NCBI RefSeq assembly: GCF_000416235.1
Contig: NZ_ATLO01000028.1
Location: 124,001 to 188,000 of the forward strand
Source: Pseudomonas sp. CFII64
GTDB lineage: Bacteria > Pseudomonadota > Gammaproteobacteria > Pseudomonadales > Pseudomonadaceae
DNA length: 64,000 bases
Direction of reading: 5' to 3'
Made by a program: the position numbers and the translations under genes. Shown one piece after another: positions 1-9,302 of the stretch; the stretch's first letter is position 1, and each line of letters opens with the position of its first letter. A model generated the notes under the pieces. It was not told where the DNA came from. It did no database searches and saw only the letters and a program-made list of their open reading frames with translations.

Positions 1-430
1 CTGTGGGTTGCAGGTTGCCCCAATGCAGCTCTGTTTTGGACAGCCGTACTTTCACCGAACCGCCAGCCGTACCGTATTCGTCTTCGGGTGAGCCATCGTT
101 ACGCACCGGCAGGTTGCCGGTGCCGGAGGTGCCTGCTCCGCCGTCCAGCTTGATGCCCCAGTAGCCATAAGCATCGACGCCGAAACCGACGGTGCCTTGG
201 GTAAAGCCGGAACTGAAGTTACCCAGTACGCCCTGTGTCCAGTCCTTGCGATCGCCACCGCCGTTCTTGCCGTCGCGATTGAAGTAGTAATTCTTGAGGT
301 GGACGTTCAGGCTGCTGCCTTCGACGAAACCGGTGGCTTCGGCCTGATCACTGACCGCCGCCGCAGCGGCGAGTTGACTCACGCCCACTGAAACGGCTAG
401 CGTCAAGATATTGCACTTTACAAACTTCAT
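1..430 (-). CDS. OprD-family outer-membrane porin (5' part only)
   Basis: The reading frame starts at an ATG on the minus strand (428-430), has an AGGGGAAAA ribosome site just upstream, and runs open off the left edge of the window. The first ~24 residues form a signal peptide ending in a run of alanines. The mature part has features of the OprD family: FVEGSSLNVHLKNYYFNRD near the start, then WTQGVLGNFSSGFTQG, then GVDAYGYWGIKLDGG. OprD porins are 18-stranded outer-membrane channels for amino acids, peptides or small organic acids. The substrate cannot be told from this fragment, and the strand-forming C-terminal two thirds lie outside the window. Confidence 0.85.
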   Translation of the reverse strand, partial: MKFVKCNILTLAVSVGVSQLAAAAAVSDQAEATGFVEGSSLNVHLKNYYFNRDGKNGGGDRKDWTQGVLGNFSSGFTQGTVGFGVDAYGYWGIKLDGGAGTSGTGNLPVRNDGSPEDEYGTAGGSVKVRLSKTELHWGNLQPT

Positions 431-682
431 TGTTTTCCCCTGTATCTCGAATAATTTTTATCGTTGCAATTCGCGAGTTGCGGGTTCACTCCGGACTCCA
501 CCGAATTCAACGATAAATGAGCATGTGATCGGCAGGATTACTTAAGGGTGTATAAGGTTGACAAGGCAGGATTGAGCAATGATTCTAGCGATCCGCTTCA
601 ATAGCCCGCTCCGCTCTACTGTGCACGGTGTGCTCCCATGCCCGGATTTTTTAGCATTTTTCGCCAAGTGCCATCATGTTAG

Positions 683-713
683 TTTGATAATAGTCATTAT
701 CGATTATTGTAAT
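683..713 (+). promoter_or_regulatory. Sigma-70 promoter overlapped by a Fur box
   Basis: TTGATA (684-689) and TGTAAT (708-713) form -35 and -10 elements with 18 bp spacing. The 19-mer at 683-701 matches the Fur consensus GATAATGATAATCATTATC at 14 of 19 positions by my count. Fur bound here would cover the promoter. Transcription would start near 720 and run toward the terminator at 845-877. Confidence 0.6.
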
Positions 714-719
714 AGTTGG

Positions 720-877
720 ACCCTATGATCCGGTGTTACTGTTTGCGGCGATGAAGCACAACGTTTCCATCACTTTCCGACTCCGCATCGGAAAGCAATC
801 GAATACTTTGCTCCACTTCATCATTCCTTTGGTTAGAACTTTATAGCCACCACACGTTAGTGCGGTGGCTTTTTTTT
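720..877 (+). ncRNA. prrF: Probable Fur-regulated small RNA, PrrF-like
   Basis: A strong promoter overlapped by a Fur box lies just upstream, and a Rho-independent terminator closes the unit, giving a transcript of about 155 nt. I see no convincing start codon and frame inside it. Iron-repressed sRNAs of this architecture and size in Pseudomonas are the PrrF RNAs, which down-regulate iron-containing enzymes. The assignment to PrrF rests on architecture and on a general resemblance (the CCATCACTTTCCGACTCCG stretch), not on an alignment. The start is estimated from the -10 element. Confidence 0.5.
845..877 (+). terminator. Rho-independent terminator
   Basis: AGCCACC (845-851) pairs with GGTGGCT (864-870) and is followed by a run of T (870-877). 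It ends the rightward small transcript from the Fur-box promoter; no plus-strand protein gene precedes it. Confidence 0.8.
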
Positions 878-884
878 GCGCGGT

Positions 885-2060
885 CTACAGCGCCAGGCTG
901 CCCACGAAGGTCTTGATACGCTGGCATGCCTGAGTTAGATGTTTGTCGCTGACGGTGAAGGCCAGCCGCACGAAACCTTGCGACGGCTCACCGAATGCTG
1001 CGGCATCGAGTACCGAGACACCGCTCTCGCGCAATAATCGCCAGGCGAACTCCAGCGAGCTGAGCCCCGTGGCGCGAACGTCCAGCAGCACGAACATGCC
1101 AGCATCGGGCTTGAGCACGGTGATCGCCGGGCAGTCCTGCAACTCAGCCACCACCAGGTCACGCCGGCGCCGGTAAATCTTGCGCATGCCAAGCGTCACT
1201 TCAGCGTGGGCCGTCACTGCCACCAAAGCGGCCTCCATGACGAAACCGGGCAAGCCATACACCATGCTCAACGACAGATTTTCCGCATGGCGGATCAGTG
1301 CGGGCGTGGCGACTATCCAACCCATACGCCAGCCAGTCATCGCGTGCGACTTGGACAGGCTGCTGACCACGACGCAGCGCTCGGCCATGCCCGGCAAACT
1401 GGCCAGGCTGACGTACTCATGCTCATAGCAGAGGCTTTCATAGACTTCGTCGACAACGACCCACAAGTCGTGAGCAATCGCCAGGTCGGCGATGGTTTGC
1501 AGCTCGGCAACATCAAGCATCACGCCCGTCGGATTGTTCGGATTGGAAACAAATATCGCCCGGGTTCGCGGGGTAACTGCAGCGGCCAGCCGTGCAGCAT
1601 CAAGGCGAAATCCAGAGTCCGGATCACAGGCGACTCGCACCAAGGTGGCACCGGAAGCCCTGAGCGTTGCCTCATAGGTGACATACATCGGGTCCAGGGA
1701 AATCACTTCGTCCCCTGCCTGCAGCAAACACAGGGATGCGACGAACAAGGCGTTCTGCGCCCCGGCCATGGTGATCACATTTTCCGCAAGCACCTCGCGG
1801 CCAAGGGATTTCGCGTAGCGTGCGGCAATCGCCCGACGCAACTCGGTACGCCCGGCAATGTGGGTGTAATGGGTATCGCCGGCGCGCAGTGCAGTGATTG
1901 CGGCCTCGGTAATAAAGTCCGGGGTTGCGAAATCCGGGTCGCCGACGCTGAGCAGGATCACATCCTCGCCGCGCTCCTGTGCCTCACAGGCCGCGTAATG
2001 AATGTCCCAGGCTGCAACGCCATGGCCGGCAATCCGGTCAACCAGAGGTGAAAAGCGCAT
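885..2060 (-). CDS. Aminotransferase class I/II, AruH-like (arginine:pyruvate transaminase)
   Basis: A 391-residue fold-type I PLP enzyme. The N-terminus (RFSPLVDRIAGHGVAAWDIHY), LLSVGDPDFATP, the NPNNPTG turn, DEVYESL and the PLP lysine in SSLSKSHAMTGWRMGW are close to Pseudomonas aeruginosa AruH, the first enzyme of the arginine transaminase pathway (arginine + pyruvate to 2-ketoarginine + alanine). The ATG at 2060 is preferred over the one at 2066 because GGGAG lies 8 nt upstream of it and AruH starts the same way. The pathway partner AruI is not nearby, so another amino-acid substrate is possible. Confidence 0.8.
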   Translation of the reverse strand: MRFSPLVDRIAGHGVAAWDIHYAACEAQERGEDVILLSVGDPDFATPDFITEAAITALRAGDTHYTHIAGRTELRRAIAARYAKSLGREVLAENVITMAGAQNALFVASLCLLQAGDEVISLDPMYVTYEATLRASGATLVRVACDPDSGFRLDAARLAAAVTPRTRAIFVSNPNNPTGVMLDVAELQTIADLAIAHDLWVVVDEVYESLCYEHEYVSLASLPGMAERCVVVSSLSKSHAMTGWRMGWIVATPALIRHAENLSLSMVYGLPGFVMEAALVAVTAHAEVTLGMRKIYRRRRDLVVAELQDCPAITVLKPDAGMFVLLDVRATGLSSLEFAWRLLRESGVSVLDAAAFGEPSQGFVRLAFTVSDKHLTQACQRIKTFVGSLAL

Positions 2061-2169
2061 ATCCATGGCTCCCTGCTCAATGAATGAGCCGACGGCGCGG
2101 CGTCGGCAAAGGCCGAACCTTAAGGAAAACCTCAGGTTCGATCAACCGCAGCGTCCTGCTGCCGATTGA

Positions 2170-3105
2170 TTAAAGGTCGAATCGGTCCACCACCCGCCGT
2201 CGTTCATTGTCGCCGCGCATGTCGTAGGCCGCCGTGGTGGCGATGTTGGTGTGGTGCGCGAGTTTCTGGGCAATGGAAAGATCAAACTCCTCGATTACCC
2301 GCGTGATGAAAGAACGTCGGAAATCGTGAGGCATGATCTCCACGCCGATCTGTCGGCCGCGCTGTTTGGCGATGAAATAGATGGCGTGTTTGGTGATGCG
2401 CTCACGAGTGATGTGGTTGCCGCGACGGATCCGGTTGAACAGAAACGGGTCGTCGTCCTGCCCTGCCGGCAAAACTGACCGGCGCAGTTCGAGCCATTGG
2501 TTGAGGGTGTCGAATGCCCATGCAGGGGCGTATTTGATCAACTGTTTATTGCCTTTGCCCAGCACCTGCAGGCTGCGTTCGACGAAATCGACCTGCGCCA
2601 GGTTCACGTTGACCGACTCGCTTTTACGCATCCCCGAGCCATACAGAATGGCGATGATGGCAGCATCGCGCCGTCCTTGGGGACGCGGGTCAGCGGCGCA
2701 GACTTCCATCAGTTCGCGGATCAGTGTGCGGCGGATATTCTTGCCCTTGGACAACCGGGTGCCGCTGACTGGCTTGACCGAGCGGATCTTCAGCAGCTGA
2801 TCATGGCTGATCAGGTTCTGGCGCCACGCTTCATTCATGACGCCGCGAATGGCGTTGACGTACAGCGACGTGGTGTTGGGCGCGTAATCGTCGGCGCGCA
2901 AGGTTGCCACCAGTGCCGTCACATGCCCCGGTTCAACGCAATGCCAGGGAACGTCGTGAATGTCGATGTCGGCCATGCCCAGCCGATCCGCAGCGTCCTG
3001 CAGCACATAAGTCATGGTCACACGGCTCGAAGGGGCCAGTCGCGCCAGGTAGAGCGTCAAGGACGACGGCGGTTGGCCTGGAGAAATGCAATCGGTGATA
3101 TTCAA
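2170..3105 (-). CDS. Orphan tyrosine recombinase / site-specific integrase
   Basis: 311 residues. The N-terminal SAM-like core-binding domain (about 10-105) begins LTLYLARLAPSSRVTM. The catalytic domain carries the family residues: Arg in GSGMRKSE, Lys in GKGNK, His and Arg in HDFRR, a second His in AHHTN, and the nucleophile Tyr in AAYDMRG. The frame can only start at a TTG (3103-3105), because an in-frame stop lies just upstream. No other mobile-element genes adjoin it, so it may be a resident recombinase or the remnant of an element. Its target is unknown. Confidence 0.82.
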   Translation of the reverse strand: MNITDCISPGQPPSSLTLYLARLAPSSRVTMTYVLQDAADRLGMADIDIHDVPWHCVEPGHVTALVATLRADDYAPNTTSLYVNAIRGVMNEAWRQNLISHDQLLKIRSVKPVSGTRLSKGKNIRRTLIRELMEVCAADPRPQGRRDAAIIAILYGSGMRKSESVNVNLAQVDFVERSLQVLGKGNKQLIKYAPAWAFDTLNQWLELRRSVLPAGQDDDPFLFNRIRRGNHITRERITKHAIYFIAKQRGRQIGVEIMPHDFRRSFITRVIEEFDLSIAQKLAHHTNIATTAAYDMRGDNERRRVVDRFDL

Positions 3106-3147
3106 TGGATCGCGAATCGCTCAAAAAAACGCAACTTTACAGCAGGG

Positions 3148-3163
3148 CTGTATGGATATCCAG
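3148..3163. promoter_or_regulatory. Possible LexA (SOS) box
   Basis: CTGTATGGATATCCAG lies about 45 bp upstream of the recombinase start. It fits CTG-N10-CAG and matches the left half of the CTGTATATAAAAACAG-type box fully, but the right half has CCAG instead of ACAG. Confidence 0.3.
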
Positions 3164-3317
3164 TAAACCTCAGGGCGCTCACCCGCCCATCACTAATTTA
3201 TATAGCCATCATTAATCCAAACGACGACAGACATTCACAGTTGTTAGTGCAAACTGAACCAATAGTAGCCGTGTGATATCACATGGAGCCCCGCCTTCTC
3301 GGTTCAGGAAATTCGTC

Positions 3318-4955
3318 ATGCTCGGACAACTTACAATAGCGAAACGCCTTGGGCTGGGATTCGGCCTGGTGCTGGCCTTGATGATCGCGGTGGCTGCCAT
3401 CGGCGTGCAGCGTGTGGGGTTGATTGAAAACAGCCTCACACGGGTCAGCGAAGACGCCACTGTCAAACAGCGTTATGCGATCAACTTCCGTGGCAGCGTC
3501 CACGACCGGGCGATTGCCATTCGCGATGCGGTGCTGGTGCAGGATGATCAAAACCTGGCGATTCAGCTGCGTGATATTGAACGGCTCAACGGCCTGTACC
3601 AGATCTCGGCGACGGGCCTTGACCAGATCTACGCCAGCAAAGATGCCAACGCCGACGAAAAACGCCTGCTGGAGGACATCAAAAGCAGCGAACGGACCAC
3701 GCTTACCCTGACCGCGCGGCTGTTGACCCTGCGCCAACAGGGCGATCTGGCTGGCGCTCAAGCTTTGCTGATGACCGATGTGTCGCCTGCCTACAAGGAA
3801 TGGCTGAAGCGGATCAACGCGCTCATTGATAACGAAGAAGCCGCCATCGGTAGCGATGTCAGTTTCGTGCGGGTGACTGCCGCCAATTTCGCCTGGTTGA
3901 TGTCGCTGGCAACCGCGGTGGCCGTGGCGATTGGCATCATCGCTTCGTTACTGATCATCAACAGCATCAAGTCGACCCTGGGTGCCGAACCCAACGAAGT
4001 CGCACGACTGATTCGCCGGTTGGCCAGCGGTGAGCTCAACGACAAAATCGACACCCGCTACCCGGACAGCGTCATGGGTGCGCTGAAAACAACTGCCACG
4101 CACTTGTCGGGCACAATCACTCAGGTTCGTTCGGCGGCAATGGAGTTGATGGGTTCTTCATCCCGTCTGCGGGCCAGTTCCGACAGCAACAGTGAGCAAA
4201 TGCGTCTGCAAAGCAGCGAAACCGAACGCATGGCGTCGGCAATCGCTCAGATGACCGTTACGGTTCATGAAGTTGCAGGTTATGCGAGCCGGGCCGCGAA
4301 CGCATCCCAGGCCGCCGATCAGGAAGTCGAGAAAGGTAAGCGCGTGGTGGAAGGTACGGCGCTGGCGATGGACGAATTGGCGCATGTTCTGGAAAACGCT
4401 GCGCAATCGGTTGGCCAGGTGGCGCAAGACAGCCAGCAGATCGAAACCATCGTCGCGGTGATCAATTCGATTGCCGAGCGCACCAACCTTCTGGCGCTGA
4501 ACGCAGCCATCGAAGCTGCCCGCGCCGGTGAGTTCGGTCGTGGCTTCGCGGTTGTGGCGGACGAGGTTCGCTCGCTGGCGACGCGGACCCAGGATTCCAC
4601 TCGAGAAATTCGCGAGATGGTCGGCCAGTTGCAGGCTGGCGCGGGCAAAACGGCAGATTTGATGCGTGATAGTCGTGAGATGGCACGGCACACTGTGGAG
4701 CAAACCCATCTGGCGGAAGCTGCCTTGATTCAGATTCGTCACGAGGTCGCGGCCATCAATGACATGAATGCGCAAATCGCCACGGCGGCCGCGCAACAAG
4801 GCGTTGCGGCCCAGGACGTCAGCCTGAATATCAATCGTATTCACGACTCAGCGATTGAAACTGCCGAAGGTTCCCATCAGGTGGCACGCTCCAGCAAAGA
4901 GCTGTCGACCCTGGCCGATGTGCTGACCGAACGGGTAAGTTTCTTCAAGGTTTAA
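3318..4955 (+). CDS. Methyl-accepting chemotaxis protein
   Basis: 545 residues from the ATG at 3318 (CAGGAA upstream). Layout: TM1 about 10-32; a periplasmic four-helix-bundle type sensor domain about 33-190; TM2 about 191-213; HAMP about 214-265; then a long cytoplasmic coiled coil. The hairpin tip carries the CheA/CheW-binding signature [18 protein letters not shown] followed by [16 protein letters not shown]. The sensor has no recognisable ligand motif, so the attractant is unknown. It stands alone, with no che genes nearby, and is closed by a terminator at 4975-5019. Confidence 0.93.
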   Translation: MLGQLTIAKRLGLGFGLVLALMIAVAAIGVQRVGLIENSLTRVSEDATVKQRYAINFRGSVHDRAIAIRDAVLVQDDQNLAIQLRDIERLNGLYQISATGLDQIYASKDANADEKRLLEDIKSSERTTLTLTARLLTLRQQGDLAGAQALLMTDVSPAYKEWLKRINALIDNEEAAIGSDVSFVRVTAANFAWLMSLATAVAVAIGIIASLLIINSIKSTLGAEPNEVARLIRRLASGELNDKIDTRYPDSVMGALKTTATHLSGTITQVRSAAMELMGSSSRLRASSDSNSEQMRLQSSETERMASAIAQMTVTVHEVAGYASRAANASQAADQEVEKGKRVVEGTALAMDELAHVLENAAQSVGQVAQDSQQIETIVAVINSIAERTNLLALNAAIEAARAGEFGRGFAVVADEVRSLATRTQDSTREIREMVGQLQAGAGKTADLMRDSREMARHTVEQTHLAEAALIQIRHEVAAINDMNAQIATAAAQQGVAAQDVSLNINRIHDSAIETAEGSHQVARSSKELSTLADVLTERVSFFKV

Positions 4956-4974
4956 GTCCAGGTTTGCGCAGATA

Positions 4975-5019
4975 CGAGCACAGTCCTACAGCCCGGCTCG
5001 GAGGATTGTGCTCGCTTTT
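4975..5019 (+). terminator. Terminator-like hairpin after the chemoreceptor gene
   Basis: CGAGCACA (4975-4982) pairs with TGTGCTCG (5007-5014); the stem extends imperfectly inward and is followed by CTTTTG. Confidence 0.55.
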
Positions 5020-5129
5020 GTTGCCCTGTTCTTGACCTGAACACTGGAGTCGATCGGCAGTTTCTGGTCTAGTAGCCCGCTTAACTGCCGTTCACGCACC
5101 AATTCAGTTCAAGCAAACAGGTACCTTCA

Positions 5130-5519
5130 ATGTCTGCCCTGCGCTTCAAAAACATCGCCCTCTCCCTCAGCCTTCTCGCCTCGGCGTCCCTGTCCAGCCT
5201 GGTTTTTGCCCACGCTCATCTGGAAAGTCAACTGCCCGCCGCAGACAGCACGGTCCCTGCGCCCAAGGAACTTCGCCTGCAGTTTTCCGAAGGCGTCGAA
5301 GAGAAATTCACCAAAGTCAGCATCACGTCCACTGCTGCCGGCGGCAAGACCATGGTTGAAGCGGTTCCCGAAATTGCCACCGACCCTGCCAATAACAAAG
5401 TCCTGATCGTTACCCCGGTCGCCCCGTTGAACGCTGGCGAATACAAAATCGAATGGCACGCGGTTTCGGTCGACACCCATAAAAGCGAAGGCACTTACCG
5501 CTTCACGGTAAGCCCTTAA
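5130..5519 (+). CDS. copC: Periplasmic copper-binding protein CopC
   Basis: 129 residues. The signal peptide is 1-27, and cleavage would leave His28 as the mature N-terminus (HAHLESQLP). That terminal His, with the later DTHKS region, is the Cu(II) site in the CopC family. The body is the family's seven-strand beta-barrel sequence (LRLQFSEGVEEKFTKVSI, YKIEWHAVSVDTHKSEGTYRFTV). copD follows 4 bp later, so the two form an operon for copper handling across the inner membrane. No copAB or copRS genes are in the window. Confidence 0.92.
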   Translation: MSALRFKNIALSLSLLASASLSSLVFAHAHLESQLPAADSTVPAPKELRLQFSEGVEEKFTKVSITSTAAGGKTMVEAVPEIATDPANNKVLIVTPVAPLNAGEYKIEWHAVSVDTHKSEGTYRFTVSP

Positions 5520-5523
5520 CTTC

Positions 5524-6399
5524 ATGGCGACCGCGCTGATCCTGTGCCGATTCGTGCATTTTTCGGTGGTGCTGGTGTTGTTCGGTCTGTGTCTGTCGCG
5601 AGACGTTATTTTCCGTTCCAGCCTGGTTTCGGCGCGTCTCACCTTGCTGGACCGCCAGTTGCGCCGCGTCCTGTCATGGCTTGCGGCGTTGGGGCTGGCC
5701 AGCGCTGTGGTGTGGTTGTCGCTCACCGCCGCGAGCATGGCCGGGAATTGGCGGGATGCGGTTGATTCGCAGACCTTGCTGCTGGTGCTGGGCAATACGT
5801 TTTTCGGCAAGGTCTGGGTCTGGCATTTGAGCCTTGGCGTGCTGATGATTCTTGCGCTGGCGCGTTCGACCACAGGGTTTCCCGGCCTGAGGCTGATGGT
5901 CAGCGCGCTGCTGTTGGCAACGCTTGCTCCGGTTGGCCATGGCGCCATGTTCAGCGGCGTGTTTGGCCAATTGCTGATCCTCAATCAGACGCTGCACCTG
6001 GGTGCCGTGGCTGCCTGGCTCGGCGCATTGTGTTTGTTGCTGGCCCTGGTTTTACGGCCTGGAACGCTGGATGTGCGCGCGCTGCTGCTGAGGTTCAGCG
6101 GCATCGGTTATGGATTGGTGGCACTGATTATCGCCACTGGACTGATCAACGTTCGGGTCTTGAGTGGGGCTCCCTGGCCAATCCCGGCGTTTTCCGGATT
6201 TGGCTTGATCCTCGCCATCAAAGTCGGCCTGGTACTGTGCATGGTGTTGCTGGCGGCTCTGAACAGGATGCTGCTGCGCGGCGGTGACGTTCGTCTGGAC
6301 AGGCTACGCATCAGCATTGCGTTGGAGTGTGCATTCGGCTTCGCGGCCGTTGCTGCCGTATCGTTGCTGGGTACGTTACCGCCCATGCTGGCTGCTTGA
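5524..6399 (+). CDS. copD: Inner-membrane copper protein CopD
   Basis: 291 residues and about eight hydrophobic helices, typical of CopD, the membrane partner of periplasmic CopC and implicated in copper uptake. Histidines at membrane positions (RFVHFS near the start, GHGAMFSG, NQTLHLGAVAAW) fit the family. The gene starts 4 bp after copC and is surely co-transcribed with it. Confidence 0.9.
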   Translation: MATALILCRFVHFSVVLVLFGLCLSRDVIFRSSLVSARLTLLDRQLRRVLSWLAALGLASAVVWLSLTAASMAGNWRDAVDSQTLLLVLGNTFFGKVWVWHLSLGVLMILALARSTTGFPGLRLMVSALLLATLAPVGHGAMFSGVFGQLLILNQTLHLGAVAAWLGALCLLLALVLRPGTLDVRALLLRFSGIGYGLVALIIATGLINVRVLSGAPWPIPAFSGFGLILAIKVGLVLCMVLLAALNRMLLRGGDVRLDRLRISIALECAFGFAAVAAVSLLGTLPPMLAA

Positions 6400-6492
6400 G
6401 TTTTTCGAGTTTGAGCGCAAGACTCGGAGTTCTCCTGGACTCGCAGCGCCCTACTCTAAGGTCATTCGAGTTCAGTCACAGGTAACCGAGCC

Positions 6493-7590
6493 ATGAACAG
6501 CCTCCTTGCGATGACCAATCCCCTTGCTGAAGACGATCCGCGCTGGATTGCCGTGCAGGCTCGGGATGCCTCGGCAGATGAGCAATTTGTCTATGCGGTG
6601 CGCACCACCGGCGTGTACTGCCGGCCCAGCAGCCTTTCCCGCTTGCCACGCCGGGAAAACGTCGTGTTTTTCGACAGCGCGGCCGACGCCGAGGCCGCCG
6701 GATATCGCCCGAGCAAACGCGCTGCGGCCGATCAAACCCTGGTTGCAGCGCAGCACGCGGTGCTGGTCGCCAACGCTTGCCGCGCCATCGAACAGGCTGA
6801 ACAACTGCCGAGCCTCAAGCAGTTGGCGGAGGTCGGCGGGCTGAGCCCTTATCATTTTCACCGGGTATTCAAGGCCGTAACCGGCCTGACGCCCAAAGGC
6901 TACGCCAATGCGCATCGAGGCCAGAAAGTCCGGCAGAGATTGTCCGCCAGCGGCTCCATTACCGATGCGCTCTATGACGCAGGCTTCAACTCCAACAGCC
7001 GTTTCTACGAAGCGTCCGGCACGCTATTGGGCATGAAACCCGGGCAGTATCGTGACGCAGGGGCCAATACTGAAATCCGCTTTGCGGTGGGGGAATGTTC
7101 GTTGGGGGCGATTCTGGTCGCGCAAAGCGCCTTGGGTGTCTGCGCGATCCTGCTGGGTGAAGATCCGCACACCTTGATCGATGACTTCCAGCACCAGTTT
7201 CGTAACGCCGCACTGATCGGCGCCGACCCCGATTTTGAATGGCTGGTGGCTCAGGTCGTGGGTTTCGTCGAGGCTCCGTCCAAGGGCCTTGATTTGCCGC
7301 TGGACCTGCGCGGCACGGCCTTCCAGCAGCGAGTCTGGAGCGCCTTGCAAGACATTGCGCCAGGCACCACGGCCAGTTATGCCGAGATTGCCCAGCGAAT
7401 TGGCGCGCCCACGTCGTTTCGCGCCGTGGCCCAGGCCTGCGGCGCCAATCGCCTGGCCGTGGCTATTCCGTGTCATCGGGTGGTACGCAGCGACGGCAAT
7501 CTTTCAGGCTATCGCTGGGGCGTGGAGCGCAAACGGGAGTTGCTGGATCGGGAAGCCAGATCGGCCCCGACGCCACCCCTCAACGCCTGA
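6493..7590 (+). CDS. ada: Ada: methylation-responsive regulator / O6-methylguanine-DNA methyltransferase
   Basis: 365 residues. Order: N-terminal Ada sensor domain (about 12-85), AraC-type HTH domain (about 95-180; [20 protein letters not shown]), then the methyltransferase domain with [12 protein letters not shown] and the acceptor PCHRVV near 330. The C-terminal half is complete. The sensor keeps the methyl-accepting Cys43 (E. coli Cys38), but the three other zinc ligands are Ser47, Ser74 and Ala77 (E. coli Cys42, Cys69, Cys72). The O6-methylguanine repair activity should be intact. The phosphotriester switch either works without the classical four-Cys zinc or is lost. Confidence 0.93.
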   Translation: MNSLLAMTNPLAEDDPRWIAVQARDASADEQFVYAVRTTGVYCRPSSLSRLPRRENVVFFDSAADAEAAGYRPSKRAAADQTLVAAQHAVLVANACRAIEQAEQLPSLKQLAEVGGLSPYHFHRVFKAVTGLTPKGYANAHRGQKVRQRLSASGSITDALYDAGFNSNSRFYEASGTLLGMKPGQYRDAGANTEIRFAVGECSLGAILVAQSALGVCAILLGEDPHTLIDDFQHQFRNAALIGADPDFEWLVAQVVGFVEAPSKGLDLPLDLRGTAFQQRVWSALQDIAPGTTASYAEIAQRIGAPTSFRAVAQACGANRLAVAIPCHRVVRSDGNLSGYRWGVERKRELLDREARSAPTPPLNA

Positions 7591-8596
7591 CATCGACCAC
7601 CACCCGGCCCCGAACTTCACCTTTGAGCAGTTGCGCAGCGGTTTCGATCACTTCGCTCAAGCCGATTTCATGGCTGATCAGCGGCAGCAGCAACAGGTCC
7701 AGGTCGCGAGCCAGCCGATCCCAGGCTTCGATACGGTCGACGCGAGGCCGGGTCACGCTGTCGATACCCGCCAGGGTGACGCCGCGCAAAATGAAGGGTG
7801 CCACAGAACCGGGAAAATCCATGCCTTGGGCAAGCCCGCAGGCTGCGACGGTGCCGCGATAACGCATGGCAGCGCAGACGTTGGCCAGGGTGTGGCTGCC
7901 GATGGAATCGATGGCGCCCGCCCAGCGTTCCTTGGTCAACGGCTTGCCTGGCTCGGACAAGGTTGCCCGGTCGATGACTTCAGCCGCTCCGAGTTTTTCA
8001 AGGTAAGCGCTCTCGTTCAAGCGTCCGGTGGAGGCAACGACTCGATAACCCAAGCGGGCCAGAATGGCCACGGCGAAGCTGCCCACGCCGCCATTGGCGC
8101 CGGTGACCAGAATGTCGCCCTTGTCGGGGGTTACGCCATTGCTCTCCAGCGCCATCACCGCCAGCATCGCGGTGTAGCCAGCGGTGCCGATGGCCATGGA
8201 TTGAGCAGGCGTGAACGCTTTCGGCAGCGGGATCAGCCATTTGCCTTGCAAGCGCGCTTTTTCCGCCAGTCCGCCCCAATGCCCTTCACCCACGCCCCAA
8301 CCATTGAGCAGCACGGCGTCACCAATGGCAAAATCAGCATCGCTGCTGGCGCTGACCGTGCCGACCAGATCGACACCCGGCACCATGGGAAAGCTGCGCA
8401 CGATGGGGCCTGCGCCGGTAATCGCCAGGGCGTCTTTATAGTTCAGCGTGCTGTAGGAAACGTCGACGTTGACGTCGCCCTGCGGTAGCGAATCCTCGTT
8501 GAGCTTCGCCAGGGAAACGCGGTAGCCCGCCATGTCACGGCTGGCCGGGTCGTCTTTTTCGATCAAAATGCCTCTGAACTCAGTACCGTTGACCAT
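7580..8596 (-). CDS. acuI: AcuI/YhdH-type MDR oxidoreductase (acrylyl-CoA reductase family)
   Basis: 338 residues, medium-chain dehydrogenase/reductase without catalytic zinc. It opens with FRGILIEKD, has [19 protein letters not shown] and [10 protein letters not shown] typical of YhdH/AcuI, and the NADP-binding loop [16 protein letters not shown] near 155. Family members reduce acryloyl-CoA to propionyl-CoA or act on related electrophilic enoyl compounds. The last 11 bases overlap the end of convergent ada. The TetR regulator lies just upstream on the same strand, and a copy of its presumed operator sits at 8609-8625. Confidence 0.85.
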   Translation of the reverse strand: MVNGTEFRGILIEKDDPASRDMAGYRVSLAKLNEDSLPQGDVNVDVSYSTLNYKDALAITGAGPIVRSFPMVPGVDLVGTVSASSDADFAIGDAVLLNGWGVGEGHWGGLAEKARLQGKWLIPLPKAFTPAQSMAIGTAGYTAMLAVMALESNGVTPDKGDILVTGANGGVGSFAVAILARLGYRVVASTGRLNESAYLEKLGAAEVIDRATLSEPGKPLTKERWAGAIDSIGSHTLANVCAAMRYRGTVAACGLAQGMDFPGSVAPFILRGVTLAGIDSVTRPRVDRIEAWDRLARDLDLLLLPLISHEIGLSEVIETAAQLLKGEVRGRVVVDVRR

Positions 8597-8608
8597 GGTG
8601 CCTCCTGT

Positions 8609-8625
8609 TTAGACCGATCGTCTTT
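8609..8625. promoter_or_regulatory. TetR-type operator, copy 1 (upstream of acuI)
   Basis: TTAGACCGATCGTCTTT, with palindromic arms AGAC and GTCT around CGATC. It lies 13 bp upstream of the acuI start. An identical 17-mer occurs at 9303-9319 in front of the tetR gene. Confidence 0.75.
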
Positions 8626-8641
8626 AAATATGCCGAAAGAA

Positions 8642-9292
8642 TCACTGCGGCAGTCCGCGCAGAAATCCGCTGATGAATGTATTTAGGGGAACATCGCTTT
8701 TGACCAGCCGGGCGCGCAGTACCGCCCCTTCCCAGCCGATCCAGAAAAACGCGGCCAATTCGTCGCAGTCAGCGTCTCGGGCAAGCTCTCCGGCCCGCTG
8801 GGCCGCTCGCAGGCATTGGCTCAAACGCGCTTGCCAGGCGACAAAGATCGTTTCCAGCGTCTCTCGAAAACCTTCAGGGAGCATGCCGACTTCCTGCCCC
8901 AGGTTGCCCACCATGCAGCCACGTCGATAGTCATGCCTGGCCATCCCGGCCTTGGCGTTCTGCACGAAACCCACCAGCCGCTCCAGCGGAGTCAGGGTTT
9001 CGTTGAGCAGCCAGCGATCCAGCATTTGCGCGAAATACTCGGCGTAGTTGTCCAGCACCGCGCGCCCGAATGCCTCTTTGCTCTCGAAGTAGTGATAGAA
9101 CGAACCTTTCGGCACGCCCACCTGCTTGAGAATGTAATCGATGCCGGTCGCCATGAACCCCTGCTCGGTGAACACTTCCGTGCCGCAGCGGATCAGTGCC
9201 GCGCGGGTTTCGAAGTTTTCCCGATCCACTTTGGGTGGACGGCCTGGGCGGCGGATTTTCCGGACGTCTGTGTGGTGAGCTTCTGTCGTCAT
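8642..9292 (-). CDS. TetR/AcrR-family repressor (AcuR-like)
   Basis: 216 residues from the ATG at 9292. The basic lead RKIRRPGRPPK is followed by the TetR HTH (about 22-68; GIDYILKQVGVPKGSFYHYFESKE). The C-terminal ligand domain carries RRGCMVGNLGQE, seen in regulators of acuI/yhdH-type genes. It precedes acuI on the same strand and has identical operators upstream of itself and of acuI, which supports autoregulation plus control of the reductase. The second operator also lies in the promoter region of the divergent monooxygenase gene. Confidence 0.88.
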   Translation of the reverse strand: MTTEAHHTDVRKIRRPGRPPKVDRENFETRAALIRCGTEVFTEQGFMATGIDYILKQVGVPKGSFYHYFESKEAFGRAVLDNYAEYFAQMLDRWLLNETLTPLERLVGFVQNAKAGMARHDYRRGCMVGNLGQEVGMLPEGFRETLETIFVAWQARLSQCLRAAQRAGELARDADCDELAAFFWIGWEGAVLRARLVKSDVPLNTFISGFLRGLPQ

Positions 9293-9302
9293 GAACTGGA
9301 TA

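Noticed and set aside
4158..4844. 228-codon open frame on the minus strand inside the chemoreceptor gene
   Set aside because: It mirrors the conserved signalling domain in the opposite frame, has no ribosome site or family, and the plus-strand gene is certain.
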